Of a DNA stretch of 64,000 bases, positions 1-7,680 are shown piece after piece; the stretch's first letter is position 1, and each line of letters starts with the position of its first letter. Both the position numbers and the translations under genes were made by a program. The DNA comes from Vallitaleaceae bacterium 9-2. Lineage in GTDB: Bacteria > Bacillota > Clostridia > Lachnospirales > Vallitaleaceae. The DNA lies in assembly GCA_038396585.1 (NCBI GenBank), contig CP121691.1, forward strand, positions 2,728,001-2,792,000, given 5' to 3'. Below the pieces are notes generated by a model. It was not told the DNA's origin and did no database searches. It was given only the letters and a program-made list of their open reading frames with translations.

Positions 1-1379
1 TCATATTGCACTTCATCATATTCAACTTCTTTATATCTATTGATAGACAAGTCATAATCATTCTTTACAATTTCCTCTTTAATAACAAAGAACGACTTCT
101 CTGTACGCTTTCTGTCCTCTTCATTCTCAAGATTATGATAACGACTGATAATATCTGGAATATCGTTCTCTTCAACTAGTTGACGCTTATCATCAAGGGA
201 TAAGCCATCTGCCTGCATATCATAAAACCAGACTTTATCCGTGCCACCAGCACCCGTCTTAGTAAAGATCATAATAGCAGTAGAAACACCTGCATAGGGT
301 TTAAATACGCCACTAGGCATGGAGATAATTGCTTGTAATTGATGGTTCTCTACAATCTCCTTACGAATGGATTTATGGGCATTAGAACTACCGAATAATA
401 CACCATCTGGTACAATTGATGCACATCTGCCACCTTTTTTAAGCGTTCTTAAGAAAAGGGCTAAAAACAATAGCTCTGTCTTCTTAGTTTTAGTTACTTT
501 AAGTAAGTCTGCTGATACACTGTCATAGTCTAGTGATCCTTTAAATGGTGGATTGGCAAGAACAAGCGTGTATTTTTCTCTGTCTTTATTGGTTTCCGAT
601 AAGGAATCTCTATATTCGATATTAGGTCTATCTACACCGTGAAGCATCATATTCATTGCGCCAATACGAAGCATGGTTCTGTCCATGTCATTACCAAAGA
701 ACATATCTCTATGATAGTGGTCTTTCAGTTCTTTTATAGTGAACATATCCTCATTATTTCGCTTTAAATACTCCCCTGCCTCAACAAGGAATCCTGCCGA
801 ACCAGCTGCAGGGTCAACAATAATATCCGTTGGTGTTGGTTGCATCAAGTCCACCATCATTTTGATGATGTGTCTAGGTGTTCTAAACTGACCATTGGTA
901 CCTGCGGTTGCTACCTTAGAAAGTAAATACTCGTATAAATCCCCTTTGGTATCATCCGTTGTATTACCTTCTTTAATTGGTAGTCCATCAATATTCGTCA
1001 CAATTTTTTCTAACATTTGAGGTGTTGGGATCATAAAGATGGCATCGTCCATATATCTTGTAAATGCTGAATCCTTGTTCCCATGCATGGTTTTGATAAA
1101 TGGGAATACTTTCTTTGAAACCATATCATACATGTCAGAAGCACTCAGTTGTTTAAACTTATGCCATCTCAGATTTTCTTGCTCGTCGCTAAAAATTTTA
1201 TCTACTTCAATCCCAAGCAGCTCCGCATTTTTTTCTAAATCCGTTTGTTTTTCGTCCAGTCCCTTTATAAATAAAAGGTAGGTAAACTGCTCAATAACAG
1301 ACAAGGGATTGGTAATCCCACCTGTCCAGAATATCTCCCATATTTTATCTACCTTGCTTCTTAATTCACCTGTAATCAT
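1..1379 (-). CDS. hsdM: Type I restriction-modification DNA methyltransferase subunit (HsdM), 3' end outside window
   Basis: N6-adenine methyltransferase subunit of a type I restriction-modification system; with HsdS it methylates the recognition site, and with HsdR it forms the restriction complex. Translated from the minus strand, about 459 residues are visible: an N-terminal helical HsdM domain (first ~130 residues), then the SAM-binding fold with DPAAGSAGF and the catalytic NPPF motif (LVLANPPFKG). The ATG at 1379 follows a GGGAGGAAC ribosome binding site. The stop codon lies beyond base 1, so the gene is cut by the window and not necessarily truncated in the genome. It lies 30 bp after the XRE regulator on the same strand and is probably co-transcribed with it; hsdS and hsdR would be expected to the left. 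Confidence 0.93.
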   Translation of the reverse strand, partial: MITGELRSKVDKIWEIFWTGGITNPLSVIEQFTYLLFIKGLDEKQTDLEKNAELLGIEVDKIFSDEQENLRWHKFKQLSASDMYDMVSKKVFPFIKTMHGNKDSAFTRYMDDAIFMIPTPQMLEKIVTNIDGLPIKEGNTTDDTKGDLYEYLLSKVATAGTNGQFRTPRHIIKMMVDLMQPTPTDIIVDPAAGSAGFLVEAGEYLKRNNEDMFTIKELKDHYHRDMFFGNDMDRTMLRIGAMNMMLHGVDRPNIEYRDSLSETNKDREKYTLVLANPPFKGSLDYDSVSADLLKVTKTKKTELLFLALFLRTLKKGGRCASIVPDGVLFGSSNAHKSIRKEIVENHQLQAIISMPSGVFKPYAGVSTAIMIFTKTGAGGTDKVWFYDMQADGLSLDDKRQLVEENDIPDIISRYHNLENEEDRKRTEKSFFVIKEEIVKNDYDLSINRYKEVEYDEVQY

Positions 1380-1409
1380 TGTTGTTCCTCCCATAGTCTT
1401 TCATCTATT

Positions 1410-1622
1410 TTAATAATCCAATAAATGCTTAATCATTTCTTCTTCAAGTCCCTTTGTTTTACAAAAATCATAAAGTGCCTTTTTTGCCATTCTATTGGGA
1501 CTGTTTTTACCATTTTCCCAGCGGTTGACCGTGGCAAAGCTCACTTGAAGCTCTCTTGCCAGTTGTTCTTGACTCATATTCAGTTTACTTCTGATTTCTT
1601 TAACCATTTGAGCAAATTCCAC
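1410..1622 (-). CDS. Small XRE-family helix-turn-helix regulator upstream of hsdM
   Basis: About 70 residues, almost entirely one Cro/C1-type helix-turn-helix (RSKLNMSQEQLARELQVSFATVNRWENGKNSPN), followed by a short helical tail. I prefer the GTG at 1622 because GGAGG lies 8 bases upstream; an in-frame GTG at 1631 would overlap that ribosome binding site. It is the first gene of a probable two-gene-or-longer operon with hsdM. A 28-bp perfect dyad just upstream (1647-1674) is the natural operator for such a protein, so it probably autoregulates and controls methylase expression in the manner of controller (C) proteins of restriction systems. That role is inferred from context. Confidence 0.85.
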   Translation of the reverse strand: MEFAQMVKEIRSKLNMSQEQLARELQVSFATVNRWENGKNSPNRMAKKALYDFCKTKGLEEEMIKHLLDY

Positions 1623-1646
1623 TTTATACACCTCCAGCTCGTCACT

Positions 1647-1674
1647 TTATATTATAACAAATGTTATAATATAA
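1647..1674 (-). promoter_or_regulatory. 28-bp palindromic operator overlapping the XRE/hsdM promoter
   Basis: Two perfect 13-bp arms (TTATATTATAACA and TGTTATAATATAA) around a 2-bp AA centre. Read on the minus strand the right part contains TATAAT, a consensus -10, about 30 bp before the regulator start. A repressor bound here would block the promoter. The obvious ligand is the XRE protein encoded directly downstream. No good -35 is visible. Confidence 0.65.
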
Positions 1675-1700
1675 TCATACGATAATTTGAAAATTATCCC

Positions 1701-1734
1701 AAAGAAAAATCCACCGATAATATACCAGTGGATT
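1701..1734 (-). terminator. Intrinsic terminator downstream of rlmD
   Basis: Stem AATCCAC/GTGGATT (1708-1714 with 1728-1734, 13-nt loop), followed on the minus strand by TTTCTTT. It lies about 155 bp beyond the rlmD stop and just upstream of the XRE/hsdM promoter, so it separates the two transcription units. The 1735-1888 gap otherwise shows nothing convincing. Confidence 0.6.
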
Positions 1735-1888
1735 CACATTTATTATTCAGTTTCTTATGTCCCTACATTTCACATCCAAAAGCCAAGCCTTACAACAATT
1801 TCATCTGTCAGTTCCTTATTGCGATAATTCAAGACATCTGTCTTAAACATGAAAAGCTTTGTTTTTAGGGGTATTTGGGCAAATACAA

Positions 1889-3274
1889 TTAGTTTTTTTT
1901 GTATAGTGCTACTATAGTCTCCACATGTGTCGAATGGCTAAACATATCTACCCCACACCATTTATCAATAGCATAACCACTTTGATTTAATATTTTCACA
2001 TCTCTAGCAAGTGTTGCTGGGTCACAAGATACATAGACGATTCGCTGTGGATTCATCTCTATAATAGTGTCTAACAGACTCGTATCACAGCCTTTTCGTG
2101 GTGGGTCCACGACTACAACATCAGCAGTGATGCCTTCCTCTTGATAAAGTTTTGGGGCAATATCCTCAGCTTTACCTGCGTAGAAGGAGGTATTAGAGAT
2201 CTTATTGATATCCGCATTGGCTTTGGCGTCTTCAATAGCCGCTTCGACGATTTCTACTCCGTAGACATGCTTAGCTTGCTGGGCCAAGAACAAGGAAATG
2301 GTCCCGATGCCACAGTAAAGGTCATAGACAATCTCTTCACCTGTAAGCATAGCGTATTCAAGGGCTTTGGCATAGAGTTTTTCTGTCTGTATCGGATTAA
2401 CCTGATAAAAGGAAAGAGGAGAAATCTGATATTCTATCTCACCTATTTGGTCGCGTAAATATTCTTGTCCATACAGATGAAGTACTTTGGAACCTAATAT
2501 CGCATTAGTTTTTTCTTGATTAATATTCAGACTAATGCCTACCACACGATCGAGTTGTGTTAGCGTATCTATGAGTTCCTGCTGATGAGGAAAGCTCTGC
2601 CCATTAATAACTAAGGTTACATGGAATTCTTCACGATGATGCGACTTACGGATAACAATATGACGCAACAGTCCCTTATGCTTATTCTCGTCATAGACCG
2701 AGATATCCCGCTTAGTGATAAAGTTACGAAGCACATCAATAATCTGTTCATTATATCTATCTTGAATATAACAAATTGGCGTCTCAATAATCCGATGGGA
2801 ACGCTTGGCATAGAATCCAATGAGCAGCTTTCCACTCACTACTTGTACAGGAAACTGAACCTTGTTGCGATAAAACCACGGCTCATCCATACCGATAATC
2901 GTCTCTTCTTTTTCTTCTAGCATCTGTCGATCTTGTTCACCAATACGTTCGAGGGCATCTAATATATGTCCCCGTTTATATTGAAGCTGCGCTTTATAGT
3001 CCATATGCATCAAACTACAACCGCCACATTGCTTGGCTATCGGACATCGGGGTTCCACACGGTCTATTGAAGGTTTAAGTATCGTCACTAGACGACCAAA
3101 GCCATAGTTCTTCTTGGCTTTGATAACCTTAACTTCGATGTGATCACCTGTCATCGCTCCATCCACAAAAAGGGTATAGCCGTCGATACGACCTACCCCT
3201 TCTCCGTTGGCTCCGATTCCGGTAATCTCCATCGTATAAATTTGATTTTTTTCTACTGGGCATACCTGTTTCAT
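1889..3274 (-). CDS. rlmD: 23S rRNA (uracil-5-)-methyltransferase RlmD/RlmCD (RumA family)
   Basis: SAM-dependent C5 methylation of uridine in 23S rRNA; in Firmicutes one enzyme of this family (RlmCD) often modifies two positions. The 461 residues start with a TRAM RNA-binding domain (~8-66), then the 4Fe-4S cysteines C77, C83 and C86 (CPIAKQCGGC) and a fourth at C168. The methyltransferase fold follows, with YDLYCGIGTISLFLA, DPPRKGCD and the catalytic YVSCDPATLARD near the C-terminus. Length is typical. It is the middle-to-last gene of the run MNIO-like gene, yhaM, rlmD (gaps 11 and 22 bp). Whether it modifies one or two uridines cannot be told from sequence. Confidence 0.95.
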   Translation of the reverse strand: MKQVCPVEKNQIYTMEITGIGANGEGVGRIDGYTLFVDGAMTGDHIEVKVIKAKKNYGFGRLVTILKPSIDRVEPRCPIAKQCGGCSLMHMDYKAQLQYKRGHILDALERIGEQDRQMLEEKEETIIGMDEPWFYRNKVQFPVQVVSGKLLIGFYAKRSHRIIETPICYIQDRYNEQIIDVLRNFITKRDISVYDENKHKGLLRHIVIRKSHHREEFHVTLVINGQSFPHQQELIDTLTQLDRVVGISLNINQEKTNAILGSKVLHLYGQEYLRDQIGEIEYQISPLSFYQVNPIQTEKLYAKALEYAMLTGEEIVYDLYCGIGTISLFLAQQAKHVYGVEIVEAAIEDAKANADINKISNTSFYAGKAEDIAPKLYQEEGITADVVVVDPPRKGCDTSLLDTIIEMNPQRIVYVSCDPATLARDVKILNQSGYAIDKWCGVDMFSHSTHVETIVALYKKN

Positions 3275-3296
3275 CGTTCACCTCTATGTCATTTGT

Positions 3297-4238
3297 TTAA
3301 TAACGTGTTTTTCGTATATTTGTTTCAAATAATCGCTGATAACCTGCCCAATCATCTTGTTCTTCAGATTGTGCCATAATCGTTGAAAATGTTTTTACTT
3401 TTGCATCGATATTATCTGCATAATGAAGTAATATCGCTTCTAATATTGCCGGCTTTTTAGGCGAACCGTATTCCAACTCTCCATGATGTGCCAAAACAAC
3501 GTGCTTAATAATTGAGGCTAGGGATTTTGGAAATCCCGGAATCTCGGCTACTTTTTCATTAATCCATTCAACTGCAATAATAATATGGCCTAATAATTGT
3601 CCTGAATCCGTATATTCAACCATTGGAAGCTCTGTCATCTCTTCCGTCTTTGCTATGTCATGAAGCAAAGCGCCTGCAATCAAAATGTCACGATCCACTT
3701 CTTTATAACTTTTTGCCAAAAAATCACATGTACGTAAAATTCCAAGCGTATGTTCCAATAAACCGCCGTAATAGTTATGATGCACGGATTTTGCCGCTCC
3801 ATGAGCTTTAAAGCGTTTGGCAAGGGTTTTATCTTCAACAAAAAACTTCTCCAGCAGTTGTTTGACATAATTATTATCTACACTCTGAATAAACCCAAGC
3901 AGTTCATCATACATCTCGTCAACATTGTATTCAGACATGGGAACATAATCAATCGGATTGTATTCTCCTTCTTGACATTTTCGAACACGACGTATATTCA
4001 GCTGCAGACCACCTTGAAAGGTTACCACAGAGCCGTCAATCTTGACATAATCCCCTGCTTCAAAATGTCCTATTCCATCGTTTAAATCCCATATCTTACC
4101 CTCAATAGTTCCTGTCTTATCTTGAAGCCGGACAGAATAATATGTTTTTCCGGCACGCGTCTTTAATATTTGTTTGGATGAACATAAATAGTGGTCTACT
4201 ACTTCATTACCTTCACGAATTGTTTCAATAAATTGCAT
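3297..4238 (-). CDS. yhaM: YhaM-type 3'-5' exoribonuclease (OB fold + HD domain)
   Basis: The 313 residues match YhaM in length and architecture: an N-terminal OB-fold nucleic-acid-binding region (~15-85, with RLQDKTGTIEGKIWDLN) and an HD domain (~155-290) with HHNYYGGLLEHT, the metal-binding ALLHDIAKTEE and VLAHHGELEYGSP. YhaM family members are Mn-dependent 3'-5' exonucleases involved in RNA turnover in Firmicutes. ATG at 4238 follows AAGGAG. It sits 11 bp after the MNIO-like gene and 22 bp before rlmD, suggesting co-transcription. Function is by family; nothing looks degenerate. Confidence 0.92.
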   Translation of the reverse strand: MQFIETIREGNEVVDHYLCSSKQILKTRAGKTYYSVRLQDKTGTIEGKIWDLNDGIGHFEAGDYVKIDGSVVTFQGGLQLNIRRVRKCQEGEYNPIDYVPMSEYNVDEMYDELLGFIQSVDNNYVKQLLEKFFVEDKTLAKRFKAHGAAKSVHHNYYGGLLEHTLGILRTCDFLAKSYKEVDRDILIAGALLHDIAKTEEMTELPMVEYTDSGQLLGHIIIAVEWINEKVAEIPGFPKSLASIIKHVVLAHHGELEYGSPKKPAILEAILLHYADNIDAKVKTFSTIMAQSEEQDDWAGYQRLFETNIRKTRY

Positions 4239-4249
4239 AATAACTCCTT

Positions 4250-5047
4250 CTACATAAAAATTGTTTTTAGCTGATGTATTTGATCTGTAATTGCCTTAGG
4301 ATCTGTGCTTCCTGCAACAATCGTACCATATTCTAGGGTAATCATCTCAAGATGATTGGATGGTAAGTGCTCTAATCGTTGTTGAAGATATCTTGCAATA
4401 CGATAATCTTCTGCCTCCATTATACCATGGACATCTATAACGCCAAGTTTTTTATCAAACTTCGTGCCTGAAAAATGGATTTCCCGTATCTTCTCAAGAG
4501 GGAGCCCCTCTAAGTAGGTCTGGATATCCATCCCTAGCTGATAAGCAGACACTTTGGCATGGGATATATCCAGCAATAATCCAAGTCCTGTTTGTTCAAT
4601 GAGCTCACGAAGGAACCAAGGTCTAACCGTATCAACCAATGTGGTCGGATATTCATAATAAGGGTTAAAATCCATGTTTTCAATAAGCAACTCTGTATGA
4701 ATCTGTTGATCAAATCTATGAAACTGTTGAATCATATATTCCAATACACTCTCACTTTGAATTTTTTTGGCATCTTCTGGAAAACATAAGCTATGAATTC
4801 CAATAAATGGCGACTTGTACTTATGAATATACTGATTTATTTTATCATAATCAATCTCTTTTGTCGAAGGCATTCCTCCCCGTTCATGCCACCCAAATCC
4901 ATGAATCAGTAAAGGTTTTAATGTATATGCTTGATCTAACATATCTTTGGTGGCTCCAAAAGCACCAATTTTTATATAATCACAAATCGACGGATTTTTA
5001 TTTAATAATTCAATCAGTTCATAGGATATATTACATGCATACTTCAT
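4250..5047 (-). CDS. Remote MNIO/DUF692-like TIM-barrel metalloenzyme, function unknown
   Basis: 265 residues; ATG at 5047 is preceded by GGGAGG at 6-base spacing. I recognise a divergent member of the DUF692 (MbnB/TglH/ChrH) fold: LLIHGFGWHE (H49), IGIHS (H85), LLIENMDF (E123, N124), the diagnostic run TGLGLLLDISHAKVSA (D160, H163), EIHFSGT (H191), IDVHG (D205, H207) and TLEYG (E239). These follow the family's order of metal-ligand positions, although the usual Asn after the LLD motif is His here. Known members are multinuclear iron-dependent oxidases that modify cysteine-containing peptides. No RRE partner protein is adjacent. It is followed by yhaM and rlmD. A generic sugar-isomerase-like barrel is the alternative call. 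Confidence 0.6.
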   Translation of the reverse strand: MKYACNISYELIELLNKNPSICDYIKIGAFGATKDMLDQAYTLKPLLIHGFGWHERGGMPSTKEIDYDKINQYIHKYKSPFIGIHSLCFPEDAKKIQSESVLEYMIQQFHRFDQQIHTELLIENMDFNPYYEYPTTLVDTVRPWFLRELIEQTGLGLLLDISHAKVSAYQLGMDIQTYLEGLPLEKIREIHFSGTKFDKKLGVIDVHGIMEAEDYRIARYLQQRLEHLPSNHLEMITLEYGTIVAGSTDPKAITDQIHQLKTIFM

Positions 5048-5117
5048 ATTCAACCTCCCTATTAGCTATATGACAATATTTTCAAGGCTAAAGACTGTAG
5101 TCCATTTTTTTCGAGCA

Positions 5118-5148
5118 ATAAAAAAATGCTACTTTAATTGTAGCATTT
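5118..5148 (-). terminator. Intrinsic terminator downstream of the bactofilin gene
   Basis: Perfect 9-bp stem AAATGCTAC/GTAGCATTT (5124-5132 with 5140-5148), followed on the minus strand by a T-rich run. It ends any transcript coming from the M23/bactofilin operon or from the small ORF at 5134-5247, whose stop codon lies in the hairpin loop. The rest of 5048-5361 holds only that ORF and AT-rich DNA. Confidence 0.7.
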
Positions 5149-5247
5149 ATTCACCCATTTTTTTAGTGTTTTTATTAATAATCTGACCTTATTACAAGGT
5201 TTTTTCTTTTCTGTGTAAAATGATTGTTCTCTAACGTTATACTCCAT
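5134..5247 (-). CDS. Possible 37-aa basic, two-cysteine small protein upstream of the MNIO-like gene
   Basis: ATG at 5247 gives a 37-residue Lys-rich peptide with Cys18 and Cys35 (ending NKCYN). The stop falls in the loop of the terminator hairpin, so the last codons form one arm of the stem. A TATAAT lies upstream at 5306-5311 (minus), but its -35 is poor. The nearest ribosome binding site (GGAG) is 13 bases from the ATG, which is too far for comfort; an in-frame GTG 12 bases upstream would sit too close to it. It could be a peptide, a small RNA or chance. I list it because it is the only coding potential in this 314-bp gap and lies directly before a possible peptide-modifying enzyme. Confidence 0.25.
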   Translation of the reverse strand: MEYNVREQSFYTEKKKPCNKVRLLIKTLKKWVNKCYN

Positions 5248-5361
5248 ATTAATTATCACACTCCATAACAAATCAAATTATACTTTTGACATTGAATCTA
5301 CTTCTATTATAACCGTATTATTTTAACAGAATGTGAACATGCTATAAACAATCTACATATT

Positions 5362-5754
5362 TTAATTTTTCTTATCTTTTTTGTTTGTATCACTAGATGC
5401 TTTCGATTTGTCCGTCATTGTAAAGCTACCATTTAAGATGGCGCCATCATCAATAATAATCGAACCGCAATGAATATCACCAAGTATACTTGCTGTCTTG
5501 TTCACATGTAATTGATGGGTTACATCCACTTGTCCTTCAATAGTTCCGGCAACAAGTAAGAAAGCCGCTTTCACATTCCCTACCACTTTTCCTGTCTGTC
5601 CAACGACAACACTTGCTTCACATTCAATGTTTCCATTTAGTACTCCATTGACTTGAACGGATGATTTTGACTTCATTAAACTGCTGTCAATCACTGTGTC
5701 TTTGCCAATCAAGGTTGCTGGGCGTTCATAGTTTGGTTTCTTTGATGATAACAT
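5362..5754 (-). CDS. Bactofilin (polymer-forming cytoskeletal protein)
   Basis: 130 residues with the central bactofilin beta-helix (~15-110): TLIGKDTVIDSSLMKSKSSVQVNG, GNIECEASVVVGQTGKVVGNVKA and GDIHCGSIIIDDGAILNG, repeats that form a right-handed beta-helix assembling into filaments without nucleotide. The charged, disordered C-terminal tail (DKSKASSDTNKKDKKN) is usual. It lies 12 bp after an M23 peptidase gene on the same strand; in several bacteria a bactofilin scaffolds an M23 peptidase to a local site of cell-wall remodelling, and the same partnership is likely here. Followed by a terminator about 214 bp downstream. Confidence 0.92.
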   Translation of the reverse strand: MLSSKKPNYERPATLIGKDTVIDSSLMKSKSSVQVNGVLNGNIECEASVVVGQTGKVVGNVKAAFLLVAGTIEGQVDVTHQLHVNKTASILGDIHCGSIIIDDGAILNGSFTMTDKSKASSDTNKKDKKN

Positions 5755-5766
5755 AAACTGTCCTCT

Positions 5767-6948
5767 CTAGTATATATATTCAGCCGGATTCACCGGTTCT
5801 CCATTCAATAGTACTTCATAATGCAAATGTGGACCTGTACTTCTACCCGAATCACCGGATTTTGATATAACGTCTCCACGTTCAACTTGTTCTCCCACAC
5901 TTACATATAATTCAGAGTTATGTGCATACTTCGTCATCAATCCATGTCCATGGTCAATAACCACTGTATATCCATATCCTGATAGATATTCTGATACGAC
6001 AACTTCACCTTCTGCCGTTGCCGATACTTTTTGATATCGTGCCTTAAGATCGACACCTGTATGAAACTCACTGCTTCTTCCGCCAAATGGATTACTTCGA
6101 TATCCAAAGGGGCTGGTAATATATGTATTCTTAATCGGCCAAACACTTGGATACGCTTCCAAGTATGGAATCATTTCCTCTAAAGATTCATTGGTATCTG
6201 CAAATCGACCTGAGTCTTCATCAACTTTAGATGAAGCAAATCGGAGAAAATCCGTAATCTTTTTTATCTCAGAGTCAAACTCTGCCTCAAATGTCTCTTC
6301 ATCTAGGACGATGTTATTGACAATTTCATCGGCTTTAACTAACTGTTCTTCTTTTATCATGGTTATATCATGCGTTGCTGGCGCTGATGTTGACAGCACA
6401 CGCTTTTTTTCATAATTCGGGTCTATCTGTAATGTATACTCTTTTAATAAGTCTTTTTCTTCATCTGTCTGAGCTTCTGTATCACTGGATTTTGGTGCAT
6501 TATATGTACCAAGGTTTGTGTCAATCTCAGATTTGAATTCTTCCATCTGTTCACGATAAGCTTCTAAGTCTTCAATCTTGATGCCAAGTTCAATGGCCAA
6601 AGTCTTTAATTCTTCTAGTTTTTCATACCGTTTTGTTACGGATGAAGCAATCTCTTCTTCTAATTCCTTGATTCTTGCTTCTTTTGCCTGTCTGTCGCTA
6701 ATCTCATCTTGAACGGTTTCTTGTTGATATGCGACTTGTGCTTCAAGTGATTCTACATATGAATATATATCTAGTGATTTCCATACAAGCATCACTGCAA
6801 GAATTAATGCTGGAAACCGAACCCACTTAGGAATCTTAACTGCTTTTGCGCTTTTAGTAGCATCTGTGATAAACATCATGGTGAGATATTCTTTTCCGCT
6901 AGCCTTATGCTTATTACGAATGCGAGGTTTTTTAAACTGCATTTTCAT
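5767..6948 (-). CDS. Membrane-anchored M23 metallopeptidase (bactofilin-linked)
   Basis: 393 residues: a basic cytoplasmic N-terminus, one membrane helix (~42-60, FPALILAVMLVWKSLDIYSYV), a long coiled coil (~65-145), a spacer, and a C-terminal LytM/M23 peptidase domain (~275-390). The Zn-ligand motifs are present: HTGVDLKAR, HGHGLMTKYAHN and GPHLHYEVLLNG. The active-site histidines are intact, so it should be an active peptidoglycan endopeptidase acting outside the membrane. First gene of a two-gene operon with bactofilin (12-bp gap). The promoter TTACAA-18-TATAAT lies just upstream. Start could also be the second ATG at 6942. Confidence 0.9.
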   Translation of the reverse strand: MKMQFKKPRIRNKHKASGKEYLTMMFITDATKSAKAVKIPKWVRFPALILAVMLVWKSLDIYSYVESLEAQVAYQQETVQDEISDRQAKEARIKELEEEIASSVTKRYEKLEELKTLAIELGIKIEDLEAYREQMEEFKSEIDTNLGTYNAPKSSDTEAQTDEEKDLLKEYTLQIDPNYEKKRVLSTSAPATHDITMIKEEQLVKADEIVNNIVLDEETFEAEFDSEIKKITDFLRFASSKVDEDSGRFADTNESLEEMIPYLEAYPSVWPIKNTYITSPFGYRSNPFGGRSSEFHTGVDLKARYQKVSATAEGEVVVSEYLSGYGYTVVIDHGHGLMTKYAHNSELYVSVGEQVERGDVISKSGDSGRSTGPHLHYEVLLNGEPVNPAEYIY

Positions 6949-6984
6949 ATACCTGCTTTCTCTAATTTCGTAATTCCAAGTGCT

Positions 6985-7014
6985 ATTATAACATAAATTG
7001 TAATGATTTTGTAA
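6985..7014 (-). promoter_or_regulatory. Promoter of the M23/bactofilin operon
   Basis: Minus-strand -35 TTACAA (7009-7014) and consensus -10 TATAAT (6985-6990) with an 18-bp spacer, about 37 bp before the M23 start codon. Confidence 0.5.
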
Positions 7015-7164
7015 TAATTCATTTCATCACGCATAGTACTTTAGTCCTATTTTACACCACATTATTTAAAATAGCAAGGACAAATCTCCTCCTTGGAAAT
7101 GGGCAAAATAACTCTTTTATTCTTCTCTCGTTTCATGTAAAATAGAGGATAAAGGAGGTTTGAC

Positions 7165-7680
7165 ATGAATACATCATTATCTATTCATTCGAATCGTATT
7201 ATTTTTGTGTCTACAAGTAAATATCATGCGTCCTTTAAGCGCCTGTCACAAACCGATGCATATTATCGCTTTGCCTTTGACAGCGCACTTAATCAAGATG
7301 GTCTCAAAGAAAAAGACCTTGAAGATGCAGATGCGTTGCAGTATGATATTTTTACCAATAACAAAGTCATCTTAGGTGTTTTAAAGTGTTATTATCCAGT
7401 AAAAGATTCCAACTTATGGATTCAGACATTAATCATTCGCAAAGAATTTGCGCGTAGTGGTTATGGAACTTTAATCTTTAAACGCTTTGTTGAAACATTA
7501 ATACGGCAATATTCGATCAAAAAAATTTTCTTAACCTGCCATAAGGATAATGTAGCAGGAATAAGTTTTTGGCAACAACAAGGGTTTGTCCGTCAGGATG
7601 AACCCATAAAAAATGATTACTATCTGTTCGTTGCTAATATAAGGAGTTTATCATGCATAGAAAAGTATTTAACACACTAG
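7165..7680 (+). CDS. GNAT-family N-acetyltransferase
   Basis: 171 residues with a GNAT fold in the C-terminal two thirds: LWIQTLIIRKEFARSGYGTLIF resembles the acetyl-CoA pyrophosphate-binding motif A (RxxGxG/A in the form RSGYGT), followed by KKIFLTCHKDNVAGISFWQQQGFV, the typical final strand-helix. Substrate unknown. The ATG at 7165 has an excellent AAAGGAGG ribosome binding site. The last 28 bases overlap the start of mutS2 in another frame, so the two genes are translationally linked and probably one transcript. The first 60 residues match no domain I recognise. Confidence 0.85.
   Translation: MNTSLSIHSNRIIFVSTSKYHASFKRLSQTDAYYRFAFDSALNQDGLKEKDLEDADALQYDIFTNNKVILGVLKCYYPVKDSNLWIQTLIIRKEFARSGYGTLIFKRFVETLIRQYSIKKIFLTCHKDNVAGISFWQQQGFVRQDEPIKNDYYLFVANIRSLSCIEKYLTH

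Noticed and set aside
1770-1850. 26-codon minus-strand ORF beginning MFKTDVLNYRNKE
   Set aside because: No ribosome binding site and no recognised family; may be a relic of a lost gene but cannot be supported.
5286-5313. Plus-strand TTGACA-16-TATAAC in the gap before the bactofilin stop
   Set aside because: It would only make RNA antisense to bactofilin; the region is very AT-rich and chance similarity is likely.
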